Source of the DNA: Marinagarivorans sp. UBA5868
GTDB taxonomy: Bacteria; Pseudomonadota; Gammaproteobacteria; Pseudomonadales; Cellvibrionaceae
DNA: 11,064 bases
Direction of reading: 5' to 3'
NCBI GenBank assembly: GCA_002432095.1
Contig: DJFQ01000087.1
Span: forward strand, 2,700-13,763
Within the stretch, counting starts at the first letter, position 1; every line of letters begins with the position of its first letter. Under the pieces are notes generated by a model that was given only the letters and a program-made list of their open reading frames with translations, made no database searches and was not told the origin of the DNA. Position numbers and translations under genes: made by a program. Shown here one piece after another: positions 1 to 7,276 of this stretch.

Positions 1-143
1 GCCTCAACTAGAGTTTCGTTGGGGTCGAGATGCCCAGCGGGCTGATTGTAAACCTGCCCTACATCGGTATGTTCGTGTACCAATAAAAAGCGGTCATCTT
101 TGGCGATCACTGTCGCGACTGTGACGTGCGGTGTCCAGATCAT
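1..143 (-). CDS. nudJ: NudJ-like Nudix hydrolase, N-terminal part (cut by window edge)
   Basis: Only the first 47 codons are present; the gene runs off the left edge. The visible protein begins MIWTPHVTVATVIAKDDRFL, and the start of the Nudix box is seen as G37-x5-E43 inside QPAGHLDPNETLVE. The metal-binding REUXEEXGU half lies outside the window. The opening PHVTVA and the QPAGHL motif fit NudJ (YmfB), which in E. coli hydrolyses thiamine pyrophosphate, HMP-PP and some nucleoside tri- and diphosphates; that substrate range is family knowledge. The ATG lies 12 nt after the rluE stop on the same strand, so the two are probably co-transcribed, as in E. coli where mnmA follows. The Shine-Dalgarno match upstream is poor, which fits coupling to rluE. 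The family call is firm, the substrate less so. Confidence 0.85.
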   Translation of the reverse strand, partial: MIWTPHVTVATVIAKDDRFLLVHEHTDVGQVYNQPAGHLDPNETLVE

Positions 144-155
144 GGGATACTCAAC

Positions 156-737
156 TTAACGGTGTTGATGGCGATTATTCTTACGGGCAATGTGGATTCT
201 TTCCTGGCGAAAGTCACCCGGAGCTAACTGCCCCAGTTGCCATGGGCCTATTTGAACTCTGATCAATCGCAATGTGGGATGTCCGACTGCAGCCGTCATT
301 CGCCGAACTTGGCGATTGCGTCCTTCGGTGATTGTGAGTTGAATCCAGCTAGTAGGGATGTTGGCGCGATATCGGACCGGCGGTTCTCTCGGCCACAAGT
401 CGGGCGGCTCTATTTGAAGGATTTTCGCGGGGGATGTCACCCCATCTTTGAGCTGTACGCCCTTGGCCAGTTGCAAAAGAGCCGCTTGGTCGGGAATGCC
501 TTCAATTTGGACGAGGTAAGTCTTAGGCATTTTTTTTCGCGGATTCGTAATGGTGTCCTGAAGGTCGCCATCATTTGTCAGCAGCAGTAATCCTTCGGAA
601 TCAAAGTCCAGCCTTCCTGCGGGATAAAAATCAGGGAAAGTTGATAAATATGCCGCTAAGGTGGGCCGGCTCGCTTCGGAGTCTGTGAATTGACTCAATA
701 CATTGAAGGGTTTGTTGAACAGCACAATTTGCGGCAT
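156..737 (-). CDS. rluE: 23S rRNA pseudouridine synthase RluE
   Basis: Pseudouridine synthase of the RsuA/RluB/E/F family; E. coli RluE modifies U2457 of 23S rRNA in the peptidyl-transferase region. From the ATG at 737 it is 193 residues. The catalytic motif GRLDFDSEG is clear, with the nucleophilic Asp at residue 44 of this version, and is followed by LLLLTNDGDL. The C-terminal signature EGRNRQVRRMTAAVGHPTLRLIR is typical of RluE, as is LWPREPPVR-IPTSW. There is no S4 domain in front, which is usual for RluE. The frame remains open to a TTG at 749 (adding four residues), but MPQIVLFNKPFNVL starts where the family core starts, so I prefer the ATG. Neither start has a good ribosome binding site, and a GC-rich hairpin abuts the ATG. 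It lies downstream of cspD and 12 nt before nudJ on the same strand. Confidence 0.93.
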   Translation of the reverse strand: MPQIVLFNKPFNVLSQFTDSEASRPTLAAYLSTFPDFYPAGRLDFDSEGLLLLTNDGDLQDTITNPRKKMPKTYLVQIEGIPDQAALLQLAKGVQLKDGVTSPAKILQIEPPDLWPREPPVRYRANIPTSWIQLTITEGRNRQVRRMTAAVGHPTLRLIRVQIGPWQLGQLAPGDFRQERIHIARKNNRHQHR

Positions 738-738
738 G

Positions 739-760
739 GGCGGCGTCAATAAAAGCCGCC
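739..760 (-). promoter_or_regulatory. Hairpin at the rluE start
   Basis: On the minus strand GGCGGC is followed by a 10-nt loop and GCCGCC, ending one base before the rluE ATG. The alternative TTG start sits inside the loop. In mRNA this six-bp all-GC stem would cover the space where a ribosome binding site should be, so it could lower or condition rluE translation. A regulatory role is inference. Confidence 0.35.
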
Positions 761-821
761 ATCTTACACGATTGAGGGCAGGGAGGTGCGGGTGACAAAA
801 CTACACGTATAGCAATAGAAA

Positions 822-840
822 ACGACCTCCCGTCGGAAAG
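822..840 (-). terminator. Possible weak terminator after cspD
   Basis: Reading the minus strand about 35 nt past the cspD stop, CGAC-GGGAG-GTCG is followed by TTTTCTATT. The stem is only four bp, so termination would be partial at best. No better hairpin was seen between cspD and rluE, so read-through into rluE is possible. Confidence 0.25.
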
Positions 841-872
841 CTTAAGGACGCGAATAGAGATCGCGATAAACC

Positions 873-1166
873 TTATGCGTCTTCGATAGCGAACTCGGTT
901 TTGCGGCTGTGAGAATTAGCGCTGCCATTCTGACTATTGGCGGCGGAAGAATTTTGGGCGAGCTCAACCACTTTAATGCGTGTGGCGTGCAAACCTTTTT
1001 GCCCTTGCACCAGCTCAAACGTAACCGCTTGTCCGGCTTTTAGGGTCTTATATCCGTCCATTTCTATGGAGGAGTAATGTGCAAAAAGATCTTCGCCGCC
1101 GTCTTCCGGCAGAATAAATCCGAAACCTTTTGCATTGTTGAACCACTTGACGGTACCAGTAGGCAT
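873..1166 (-). CDS. cspD: Cold-shock-domain protein CspD
   Basis: Small single-stranded nucleic-acid-binding protein of the cold-shock family. In E. coli CspD is not cold-induced; it accumulates in stationary phase or starvation and inhibits replication. The 97-residue protein has the cold-shock domain at residues 3-66, with RNP1 as KGFGFI (13-18) and RNP2 as DLFAHY (27-32 region). GGGEDLF-type spacing, [13 protein letters not shown] and QGQKGLHA are closest to CspD rather than CspA. A Ser/Asn-rich tail of about 28 residues, [16 protein letters not shown] onwards, extends beyond the 74-residue E. coli protein; tails of this sort occur in related gammaproteobacteria. The ATG at 1166 is preceded by AAGGAACGAG, a good ribosome binding site. 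The frame stays open further upstream, but that part is the mRNA leader. Divergence from clpS-clpA is the conserved arrangement and supports cspD over other csp genes. Confidence 0.93.
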   Translation of the reverse strand: MPTGTVKWFNNAKGFGFILPEDGGEDLFAHYSSIEMDGYKTLKAGQAVTFELVQGQKGLHATRIKVVELAQNSSAANSQNGSANSHSRKTEFAIEDA

Positions 1167-1262
1167 GACTCGTTCCTTTGGTTGAAGCTGTCCCCTTAAA
1201 CCTCTCCAATTTTTGGGGAATTTATTCTTATTTAGATGGTCCTTCCCAAACGACCTGTGCAA

Positions 1263-1291
1263 TTTGTAATCAAGGTGCTTTGGGTTGTCAA
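1263..1291 (-). promoter_or_regulatory. Candidate sigma-70 promoter of cspD
   Basis: On the minus strand there is a perfect -35 TTGACA (1286-1291), a 17-bp spacer and a -10 TACAAA (1263-1268). Transcription would start near 1256, giving a leader of about 90 nt before the cspD ATG. This is the best promoter match in the window. A long leader is common for csp mRNAs. Confidence 0.6.
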
Positions 1292-1317
1292 GTTTTTCTG
1301 CAAATGTGGGTCACATT

Positions 1318-1349
1318 TTGACGTTATTGGGTTTTAGGTGCGTTAAGAT
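1318..1349 (+). promoter_or_regulatory. Weak candidate promoter of clpS-clpA
   Basis: TTGACG (1318-1323) is followed by TAAGAT (1344-1349) with a 20-bp spacer, or TTAAGA one base earlier with 19 bp. Both are longer than the preferred 17, so the promoter would be weak or need an activator. If used, the start would be near 1356, which excludes clpS starts upstream of that point. Confidence 0.3.
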
Positions 1350-1386
1350 AAGGCCCTCCTGTCACACAAGATCGTCTCCTTATCCC

Positions 1387-1782
1387 ATGGGTAATATTGA
1401 AAATCTTCAACTACCATTAGTTAAAGCGCGGCTGGTCAGCGCGAGTATGAATGGCGCGGAGGGCGACGACAGAGAAGGTGGTCTGGCGGTTCAAGCGGAG
1501 CGACCAAAGCTTAAGCGACCGCCAATGTACAAAGTCGTCATGATGAATGACGATTACACACCGATGGAATTTGTTGTCGAGACTCTCGAAATTTTTTTTG
1601 GCATGGATCGTGAAAAGGCCACGAGGGTGATGTTAACCGTACATACCCAGGGTAAAGCGACTTGTGGGATTTATTCTCGCGATGTAGCGGAAACCAAGGC
1701 GGCCCAAGTTAATCAATATGCTCGCGACAATGAGCACCCCCTGTTGTGCGAGATCGAAGCGGTTGAGGGGGACGAATCGTAG
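1387..1782 (+). CDS. clpS: ClpS adaptor (N-recognin) for ClpA
   Basis: ClpS binds N-terminal Leu, Phe, Tyr or Trp of N-degron substrates and hands them to ClpA; it also shifts ClpA away from SsrA-tagged proteins. From the ATG at 1387 it is 131 residues. The core [19 protein letters not shown] carries the binding-pocket residues N54, D55 and D56, the gatekeeper-type Met60 lies in TPM, and the pocket His86 lies in [30 protein letters not shown] and EHPLLCEIE complete the family pattern. The start is uncertain: the frame is open back to a TTG at 1285, the ATG at 1387 has no clear ribosome binding site, and an ATG at 1447 would give 111 residues, close to the 106 of E. coli. I chose 1387 because it lies just after the likely promoter and Pseudomonas ClpS also has a longer N-terminus. 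It sits 24 nt before clpA and surely shares its transcript. Confidence 0.93.
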   Translation: MGNIENLQLPLVKARLVSASMNGAEGDDREGGLAVQAERPKLKRPPMYKVVMMNDDYTPMEFVVETLEIFFGMDREKATRVMLTVHTQGKATCGIYSRDVAETKAAQVNQYARDNEHPLLCEIEAVEGDES

Positions 1783-1806
1783 CTGACTCAATTCAGGTGA
1801 AAGGCG

Positions 1807-4077
1807 ATGTTGAGCAAAGAGTTGGAAATTACCTTAAATCTGGCCTTTAAAGGCGCGCGTTCCAAGCGTCATGAATTTATGACGGTGGAGCATCTTTTGC
1901 TGGCTCTGATCGACAACGAGTCCGCCGCGAATGTGCTGCGTGCATGCGGAGCCAACCTGAATGTTTTGCGTCAGGAATTGGTGGAATTTGTCGATTCAAC
2001 GACTCCTCTGATTCCAGAGGCAGATAATGAACGGGAAACTCAGCCGACCCTCGGTTTCCAGCGCGTATTACAGCGCGCGGTATTCCATGTTCAATCATCT
2101 GGTAAATCCGAAGTAACTGGCGCAAATGTATTGGTCGCAATCTTTAGTGAGCAGGAGAGTCAGGCTGTTTACTACTTGAAGCAGCAGAGTGTTGCGCGCA
2201 TCGATGTGGTGAATTACATCACTCACGGCATTACTAAAGTCTCCGGCGAGACCGATCATGGATCCGAATCTGGCCATGAGCAGTCTGACGATGAGGCCGT
2301 ATCGACTACTACCGAAGGTGGTGCTGGAAACCCGTTGGATTCCTATGCAACCAACCTTAACGAAATGGCGTTACAAGGCCGCATCGATCCTCTCGTTGGG
2401 CGCGACTATGAAGTTGAGCGGGTCGTGCAAATACTTGCGAGACGCCGTAAAAATAACCCTCTGCTGGTTGGGGAAAGCGGCGTAGGTAAAACGGCAATTG
2501 CGGAAGGTCTCGCGAAAAAAATTGTCGACCGAGAAGTTCCGGCTATTCTGACCGACAGTGTTGTGTACTCTCTTGATCTCGGCTCGCTGTTAGCAGGCAC
2601 AAAATATCGAGGCGACTTTGAAAAACGTTTCAAAGGTTTGCTTGCAGAATTGAAAAAACGAAAAAAAGCGATTCTGTTCATTGATGAAATTCACACCATT
2701 ATCGGGGCCGGCGCTGCATCGGGCGGTGTAATGGATGCCTCCAATTTACTGAAGCCACTGCTTACCACAGGCGATCTACGCTGCATTGGCTCGACCACTT
2801 TTCAAGAATACCGCGGCATTTTCGATAAAGACCGCGCCCTGTCGCGTCGCTTCCAGAAGATTGATGTCAACGAACCCTCGGTTGACGATACATACAAAAT
2901 TCTGCGAGGCCTCAAGTCTCGTTTTGAAAAGCATCACAATCTCAAGTACACCGACGCTGCGCTTAAGGCAGCGGCTGAACTGTCGAACAAGTACATTCAT
3001 GATCGGTTCATGCCGGACAAGGCTATCGACGTGATTGATGAGGCTGGTGCTTATCAACAGTTGCAACCGGTCAGCAAGCGTAAGAAACAAGTTGGCGTCA
3101 GGGATGTTGAAGATATAGTGGCTAAGATTGCGCGAATACCCGCTAAGACGGTTTCGTCCTCTGATCGGGAGCAGTTAGCGAAGCTAGAAGAAGTTCTTCG
3201 CATGACTGTATTCGGGCAGGAGGAGGCGATAGAGGCCGTTGGCTCTGCTATTAAATTATCCCGAGCAGGTTTGTCGAGCCATGAAAAGCCTATAGGCTCC
3301 TTCCTGTTTGCCGGGCCGACAGGTGTTGGTAAGACGGAGTTATGCCGTCAGCTTGCCAAAGCTCTCGGAGTTGAATTGGTTCGTTTCGACATGTCGGAAT
3401 ACATGGAGCGCCACACGGTGTCCCGTTTGATCGGCGCCCCTCCCGGTTATGTCGGGTTTGATCAGGGTGGGCTGCTGACCGAAGCGGTAACCAAGCAACC
3501 TCACAGCGTGGTGCTGCTCGACGAAATTGAGAAGGCGCATCCAGACGTGTTCAATCTCCTGTTGCAAGTCATGGATCATGGGAAGTTAACGGATAATAAC
3601 GGACGAGTGGCTGATTTTCGTAATGTGGTTTTGATTATGACCACCAACGCGGGCGCAGAAGTTTCGAGTCGTGCCTCTATCGGTTTCACTCACCAGGATC
3701 ATTCTACGGATGCCATGGAGGTTATTAAGAAGACGTTTTCTCCGGAGTTTCGCAACCGGTTGGATGCGATTATCCAGTTTGGCTCTTTGACGATGGAGGT
3801 CATCCGCACGGTGGTGGACAAATTCCTTATGGAATTGCAATCACAGCTGGATGACAAAAAGGTCACGCTTGAGATCACGGATGCTGCGCGCGCTTGGCTC
3901 GCTGTAAATGGTTATGACGCCAAAATGGGTGCTCGCCCGATGGCGCGGATCATTCAGGAGAAAATCAAAAAACCATTAGCCGAGATGGTGCTTTTCGGAG
4001 CGCTTAGCGAGAAAGGCGGTGTAGTGAAAATTGATGCTCGGGAGAGTGGGCTGGAACTTGCAGTTGTCGAGCCCTAG
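1807..4077 (+). CDS. clpA: ATP-dependent Clp protease ATPase subunit ClpA
   Basis: Class I AAA+ unfoldase that forms a hexamer on ClpP and threads substrates into it. It has 756 residues, against 758 in E. coli, so it is intact. The Clp N-domain (about 1-145) docks ClpS, and a Ser/Glu/Asp-rich linker follows (about 146-175). D1 has Walker A GESGVGKT (222-229) and Walker B ILFIDE (289-294), with pore-loop residues KYRGDFE (266-272). D2 has Walker A GPTGVGKT (503-510), pore loop GYVG (547-550), Walker B VVLLDE (568-573) and sensor-2 GAR (708-710). The ClpP-docking loop reads IGF (625-627), where E. coli ClpA has IGL. There is no ClpB-type long coiled-coil M-domain between D1 and D2, which excludes ClpB. 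The ATG is preceded by AGGTGAAAGG, a good ribosome binding site. It is the second gene of the clpS-clpA unit and converges on infA. Confidence 0.98.
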   Translation: MLSKELEITLNLAFKGARSKRHEFMTVEHLLLALIDNESAANVLRACGANLNVLRQELVEFVDSTTPLIPEADNERETQPTLGFQRVLQRAVFHVQSSGKSEVTGANVLVAIFSEQESQAVYYLKQQSVARIDVVNYITHGITKVSGETDHGSESGHEQSDDEAVSTTTEGGAGNPLDSYATNLNEMALQGRIDPLVGRDYEVERVVQILARRRKNNPLLVGESGVGKTAIAEGLAKKIVDREVPAILTDSVVYSLDLGSLLAGTKYRGDFEKRFKGLLAELKKRKKAILFIDEIHTIIGAGAASGGVMDASNLLKPLLTTGDLRCIGSTTFQEYRGIFDKDRALSRRFQKIDVNEPSVDDTYKILRGLKSRFEKHHNLKYTDAALKAAAELSNKYIHDRFMPDKAIDVIDEAGAYQQLQPVSKRKKQVGVRDVEDIVAKIARIPAKTVSSSDREQLAKLEEVLRMTVFGQEEAIEAVGSAIKLSRAGLSSHEKPIGSFLFAGPTGVGKTELCRQLAKALGVELVRFDMSEYMERHTVSRLIGAPPGYVGFDQGGLLTEAVTKQPHSVVLLDEIEKAHPDVFNLLLQVMDHGKLTDNNGRVADFRNVVLIMTTNAGAEVSSRASIGFTHQDHSTDAMEVIKKTFSPEFRNRLDAIIQFGSLTMEVIRTVVDKFLMELQSQLDDKKVTLEITDAARAWLAVNGYDAKMGARPMARIIQEKIKKPLAEMVLFGALSEKGGVVKIDARESGLELAVVEP

Positions 4078-4083
4078 AGCTTA

Positions 4084-4113
4084 AAGGTTGTGGAGTCTCG
4101 GCTCCACAACCTT
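4084..4113. terminator. Perfect 12-bp hairpin between convergent clpA and infA
   Basis: AAGGTTGTGGAG, a six-nt loop TCTCGG, then CTCCACAACCTT form a perfect 12-bp stem seven nt after the clpA stop. No uninterrupted T-run follows on either strand (AATCTTATG on plus, TTTAAGCTCT on minus), so it is not a textbook intrinsic terminator. Its position suggests it ends or protects the clpA transcript and perhaps stops read-through from infA. The hairpin is certain; its role is inferred. Confidence 0.6.
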
Positions 4114-4116
4114 AAT

Positions 4117-4205
4117 CTTATGATGGCTAGGCTTATGATATGGATAGAGCCTAATGATAATCAGGGCTTACGACGGCTAGTAGAGTCTTATCATGATCAA
4201 GTCGA
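4117..4205. repeat. Series of degenerate 15-20 bp units
   Basis: Five units in a row begin with a version of CTTATGAT: CTTATGAT at 4117 and 4132, CTAATGAT at 4151, CTTACGAC at 4167 and CTTATCAT at 4187; a weaker sixth (CTAAATGT) starts at 4206. Start-to-start spacing is 15, 19, 16, 20 and 19. GGCTAG occurs at 4125 and 4175, and TAGGCT (4128) pairs with AGCCTA (4148) as a small inverted repeat. The stretch fills the gap between the clpA hairpin and the infA stop and encodes nothing I can see. It may be a decayed small tandem repeat. Confidence 0.4.
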
Positions 4206-4220
4206 CTAAATGTATGGTCG

Positions 4221-4439
4221 CTAGCGGGCCCGATAGGTAATTCGCCCCTTGCTCAGGTCATATGGGGTCATCTCAACTTTTACTTTGTCACCAGTGAGAA
4301 TGCGTATGTAGTTTTTGCGCATCTTGCCGGAGATGTGCGCAGTCACCACATGTCCATTTTCCAGTTTTACGCGAAACGTGGTGTTCGGGAGGGTATCAAT
4401 CACTTCTCCCTCCAGCTCAAAATTATCTTCTTTCGCCAT
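4221..4439 (-). CDS. infA: Translation initiation factor IF-1
   Basis: IF-1 binds the 30S A site and works with IF-2 and IF-3 in start-codon selection. The 72-residue length is exactly typical and the whole chain is one S1-like OB fold. [19 protein letters not shown], the [24 protein letters not shown] core and the end GRITYRAR are near-invariant in gammaproteobacteria. The ATG is preceded by TGAGGAAAAAGCCG, with a GAGGA ribosome binding site. It lies on the minus strand 172 nt downstream of bpt and converges on clpA. In E. coli infA is likewise near clpA and aat. The gap in front likely holds its own promoter, so it need not depend on the trxB-aat-bpt transcript. Confidence 0.98.
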   Translation of the reverse strand: MAKEDNFELEGEVIDTLPNTTFRVKLENGHVVTAHISGKMRKNYIRILTGDKVKVEMTPYDLSKGRITYRAR

Positions 4440-4530
4440 TCGGCTTTTTCCTCAGGTTAACCCGCTTCATTGTTGTCAAAGGTTGGGTAGAGTAAGCAGA
4501 CGCGAGGGCGCCTGTTAAATGAAGGCGGCA

Positions 4531-4559
4531 ATTTTGCCTGAATTGATGGAAGGTTCCAA
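4531..4559 (-). promoter_or_regulatory. Candidate promoter of infA
   Basis: On the minus strand TTGGAA (4554-4559) and CAAAAT (4531-4536) are separated by 17 bp, each matching four of six consensus bases. Transcription would begin near 4524, leaving a leader of about 84 nt. The rest of the bpt-infA gap (4440-4611) shows no coding potential and no clear terminator hairpin for bpt. Confidence 0.35.
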
Positions 4560-4611
4560 GGGCGGAAAAGTTTTTTTCTAGGGATTGCTCATGGTCTTAA
4601 CGGACTGTCAT

Positions 4612-5316
4612 TTAACCAATCGTTACCCAACCGTTGTTAATGAACATATCGATAGGGCGATATTGGTTCTTGTAACGCATCTTTTCACATTCTCTGATCC
4701 AGTAACCTAGATAGACATACGGCAGTTTCAATGTCTGAGCGAGCTCCACTTGTCGTAAAACCGCCAATACGCCGAGGCTGCGGGATGGCTCATTGGGATT
4801 GAAAAACGTATAAATAGCCGACAAACCCTGGTCCAGACGGTCCGACACAGCGACGCCGAGAAGTTTGCCTTCTACCCGGAATTCGATATAGCGAGTCACT
4901 CCCCATTCTGCGCTTAGAAAATCCTCGTATTGGTCGCGTGTTGGAGGATACATGTCTCCGTCCGCGTGGCGGGAGTTGATGTAGTTCTCGTAAAGTTCGT
5001 AATGTTCGTCGGTATTGATGTTGTCGGTAAGGGTGGTGATGACATCTTGGTTGCGCTTCATGCAGCGCTTCTGCGTCCGGTTCGGCTCAAATAATGAGAC
5101 TGGAATACGCACAGGGATACATGCATGGCAACTCCGGCAGTTGGGACGATAGACGTGCGCGCCGCTGCGTCGGAAGCCGAAGTCGGAGAGTTCGCTGTAG
5201 ATCCTGGCATTCATGGTCAGCATAGGATCCACAAAGATCGTCGTCGCCGAGCGGTCTTTCAAGTAGCTGCACGGATGTTCATGCGTGGCGTAAAGCTTGA
5301 TCGAGGATATGTCCAT
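4612..5316 (-). CDS. bpt: Aspartate/glutamate leucyltransferase Bpt
   Basis: Aminoacyl-tRNA-protein transferase that adds Leu from Leu-tRNA to proteins with N-terminal Asp or Glu, making them ClpS substrates. The family is related to eukaryotic ATE1 and is often annotated as arginyltransferase. The 234-residue length fits bacterial Bpt (about 235). Visible signatures are the N-terminal C16SYL, FGFRRSG (47-52), YRPNCRSCHAC with C60, C63 and C66, RHADGDMYPP (117-125), LSAIYTFF and the C-terminal GYWIRECEKMRYKNQYRP (204-221). The ATG at 5316 lies inside the end of aat, overlapping it by 38 nt. The family N-terminus (xxLKxYATxxHxCSYL) aligns with this start, so the overlap is real rather than a misplaced start. 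No ribosome binding site is visible before it, which suggests translational coupling to aat. Leu rather than Arg transfer is inferred from the bacterial family and from neighbouring clpS-clpA. Confidence 0.93.
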   Translation of the reverse strand: MDISSIKLYATHEHPCSYLKDRSATTIFVDPMLTMNARIYSELSDFGFRRSGAHVYRPNCRSCHACIPVRIPVSLFEPNRTQKRCMKRNQDVITTLTDNINTDEHYELYENYINSRHADGDMYPPTRDQYEDFLSAEWGVTRYIEFRVEGKLLGVAVSDRLDQGLSAIYTFFNPNEPSRSLGVLAVLRQVELAQTLKLPYVYLGYWIRECEKMRYKNQYRPIDMFINNGWVTIG

Positions 5317-6034
5317 CGTCTGAGATTAGTTTCTTCTTGGCTGCATGCCAAATGGTTTGCATGTCCTTTATATGAGGTTCTCGACATGCGTGGGACAAAA
5401 GTTTCTCAAATGTCGGTCTGGATACATTACGCGCGCCCATGGTGAACAGGTGCTCGCTCGCTACTTGCGCATCAAATAGCTCAAATCCATGCCGATGAAG
5501 GAATCGCGATAGCCTGATGAGGGCAAACTTGGAGGCATTGTCTGCCATGCTGAACATGGATTCGCCAAAGAACGCTCGGCCAATGGCCACCCCGTATAAC
5601 CCGCCAACCAGTCGATCTCCGTCCCATACTTCCGCCGAATGCGCGTAACCGGCTTCGTGAAGCCGGTTATAAGCTAGCTGCATATGCGAGCTGATCCAGG
5701 TCCCCGATGATGTGGAGCGCGCGCCTGCGCAGGACTCGATCACCCTGGTAAAGCTGGCATCGATGGTCATGGACCAAGTGCTTTGGCGCAGAAACTTTTG
5801 CATGCTTCTGGAGCAATGAACTTCATCCGGGAAAAACACTGTTCGCGGGTCCGGTGTCCACCAAAGAATAGGTTGCCCTGGGTTAAACCATGGAAAAATG
5901 CCCTTGTTGTAGGCGGCCAGTAGGCGCGCCACAGACAAATCTCCTCCACACGCAAGGAGGCCGTTTGGATCGTCCAGCGCTTCCCAGGTCGGAGGGAATT
6001 CCAGCGAGTCCCTCGCAAGCTGCGGCAGCCGCAC
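5279..6034 (-). CDS. aat: Leucyl/phenylalanyl-tRNA-protein transferase Aat
   Basis: Aat transfers Leu or Phe from tRNA to proteins with N-terminal Arg or Lys, creating N-degrons read by ClpS-ClpA. The 251-residue protein shows the family blocks PNGLLACGGDLS (23-34), GIFPWF (45-50), ILWWTPDPR (56-64), GTWIS (111-115), GGLYGVAIGRAFFGESMFS (144-162) and LFDAQ (186-190). D188 and Q190 match the E. coli catalytic D186-x-Q188. The block usually reads LIDCQ, so the Cys is replaced by Ala here. The start is GTG at 6034, directly after the trxB TAG and in the same frame, so no earlier in-frame start is possible; MRLPQLARDSLEFP matches the family N-terminus. No good ribosome binding site is present, which points to termination-reinitiation from trxB. 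The C-terminus runs about 15 residues past the usual end and overlaps bpt. Confidence 0.95.
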   Translation of the reverse strand: MRLPQLARDSLEFPPTWEALDDPNGLLACGGDLSVARLLAAYNKGIFPWFNPGQPILWWTPDPRTVFFPDEVHCSRSMQKFLRQSTWSMTIDASFTRVIESCAGARSTSSGTWISSHMQLAYNRLHEAGYAHSAEVWDGDRLVGGLYGVAIGRAFFGESMFSMADNASKFALIRLSRFLHRHGFELFDAQVASEHLFTMGARNVSRPTFEKLLSHACREPHIKDMQTIWHAAKKKLISDDGHILDQALRHA

Positions 6035-7073
<1,039 letters not shown>

Positions 7074-7108
7074 TTGCGGCGGCCTGCAAGGCTTGTTCAA
7101 TATGAGGA

Positions 7109-7138
7109 CTGAAAATCCCTTAAGCAACCCGCTACAAT
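7109..7138 (+). promoter_or_regulatory. Candidate promoter of ftsK-lolA-rarA
   Basis: CTGAAA (7109-7114), an 18-bp spacer and a five-of-six -10 TACAAT (7133-7138). Transcription would start near 7145, giving a leader of about 130 nt. Within the leader is an AT-rich part with the palindrome TTAATTAA (7193-7200) and possible secondary elements (TTGATA at 7205, TTTAAT near 7240), which could be another promoter closer to ftsK. Confidence 0.4.
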
Positions 7139-7276
7139 GGGCGCGAATTTAGGCAGGGGGTTCGTTCAGCGCGTGTTCAAGGGCGACTTACTTTAATTAA
7201 CTGCTTGATATATTTGGTCAATTCTTCTGATAGCGGCATTTAATGATTCGCTGCGTCTGTTAATCGGGACTGCACT

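Noticed and set aside
776..783. GGGCAGGG, a match to the FtsK-orienting KOPS consensus GGGNAGGG
   Set aside because: Seven fixed bases are expected about once by chance in 11 kb on two strands, so a single site carries no information here.
4114..4220. A tRNA gene between clpA and infA, as serW in E. coli
   Set aside because: No T-arm GTTCGA-type sequence, no acceptor-stem pairing and no anticodon arm could be built here.
4471..4480. TTGACA on the minus strand shortly before infA as a -35 box
   Set aside because: A -10 at proper spacing would fall on the infA ribosome binding site and has no match, so the start would leave no leader.
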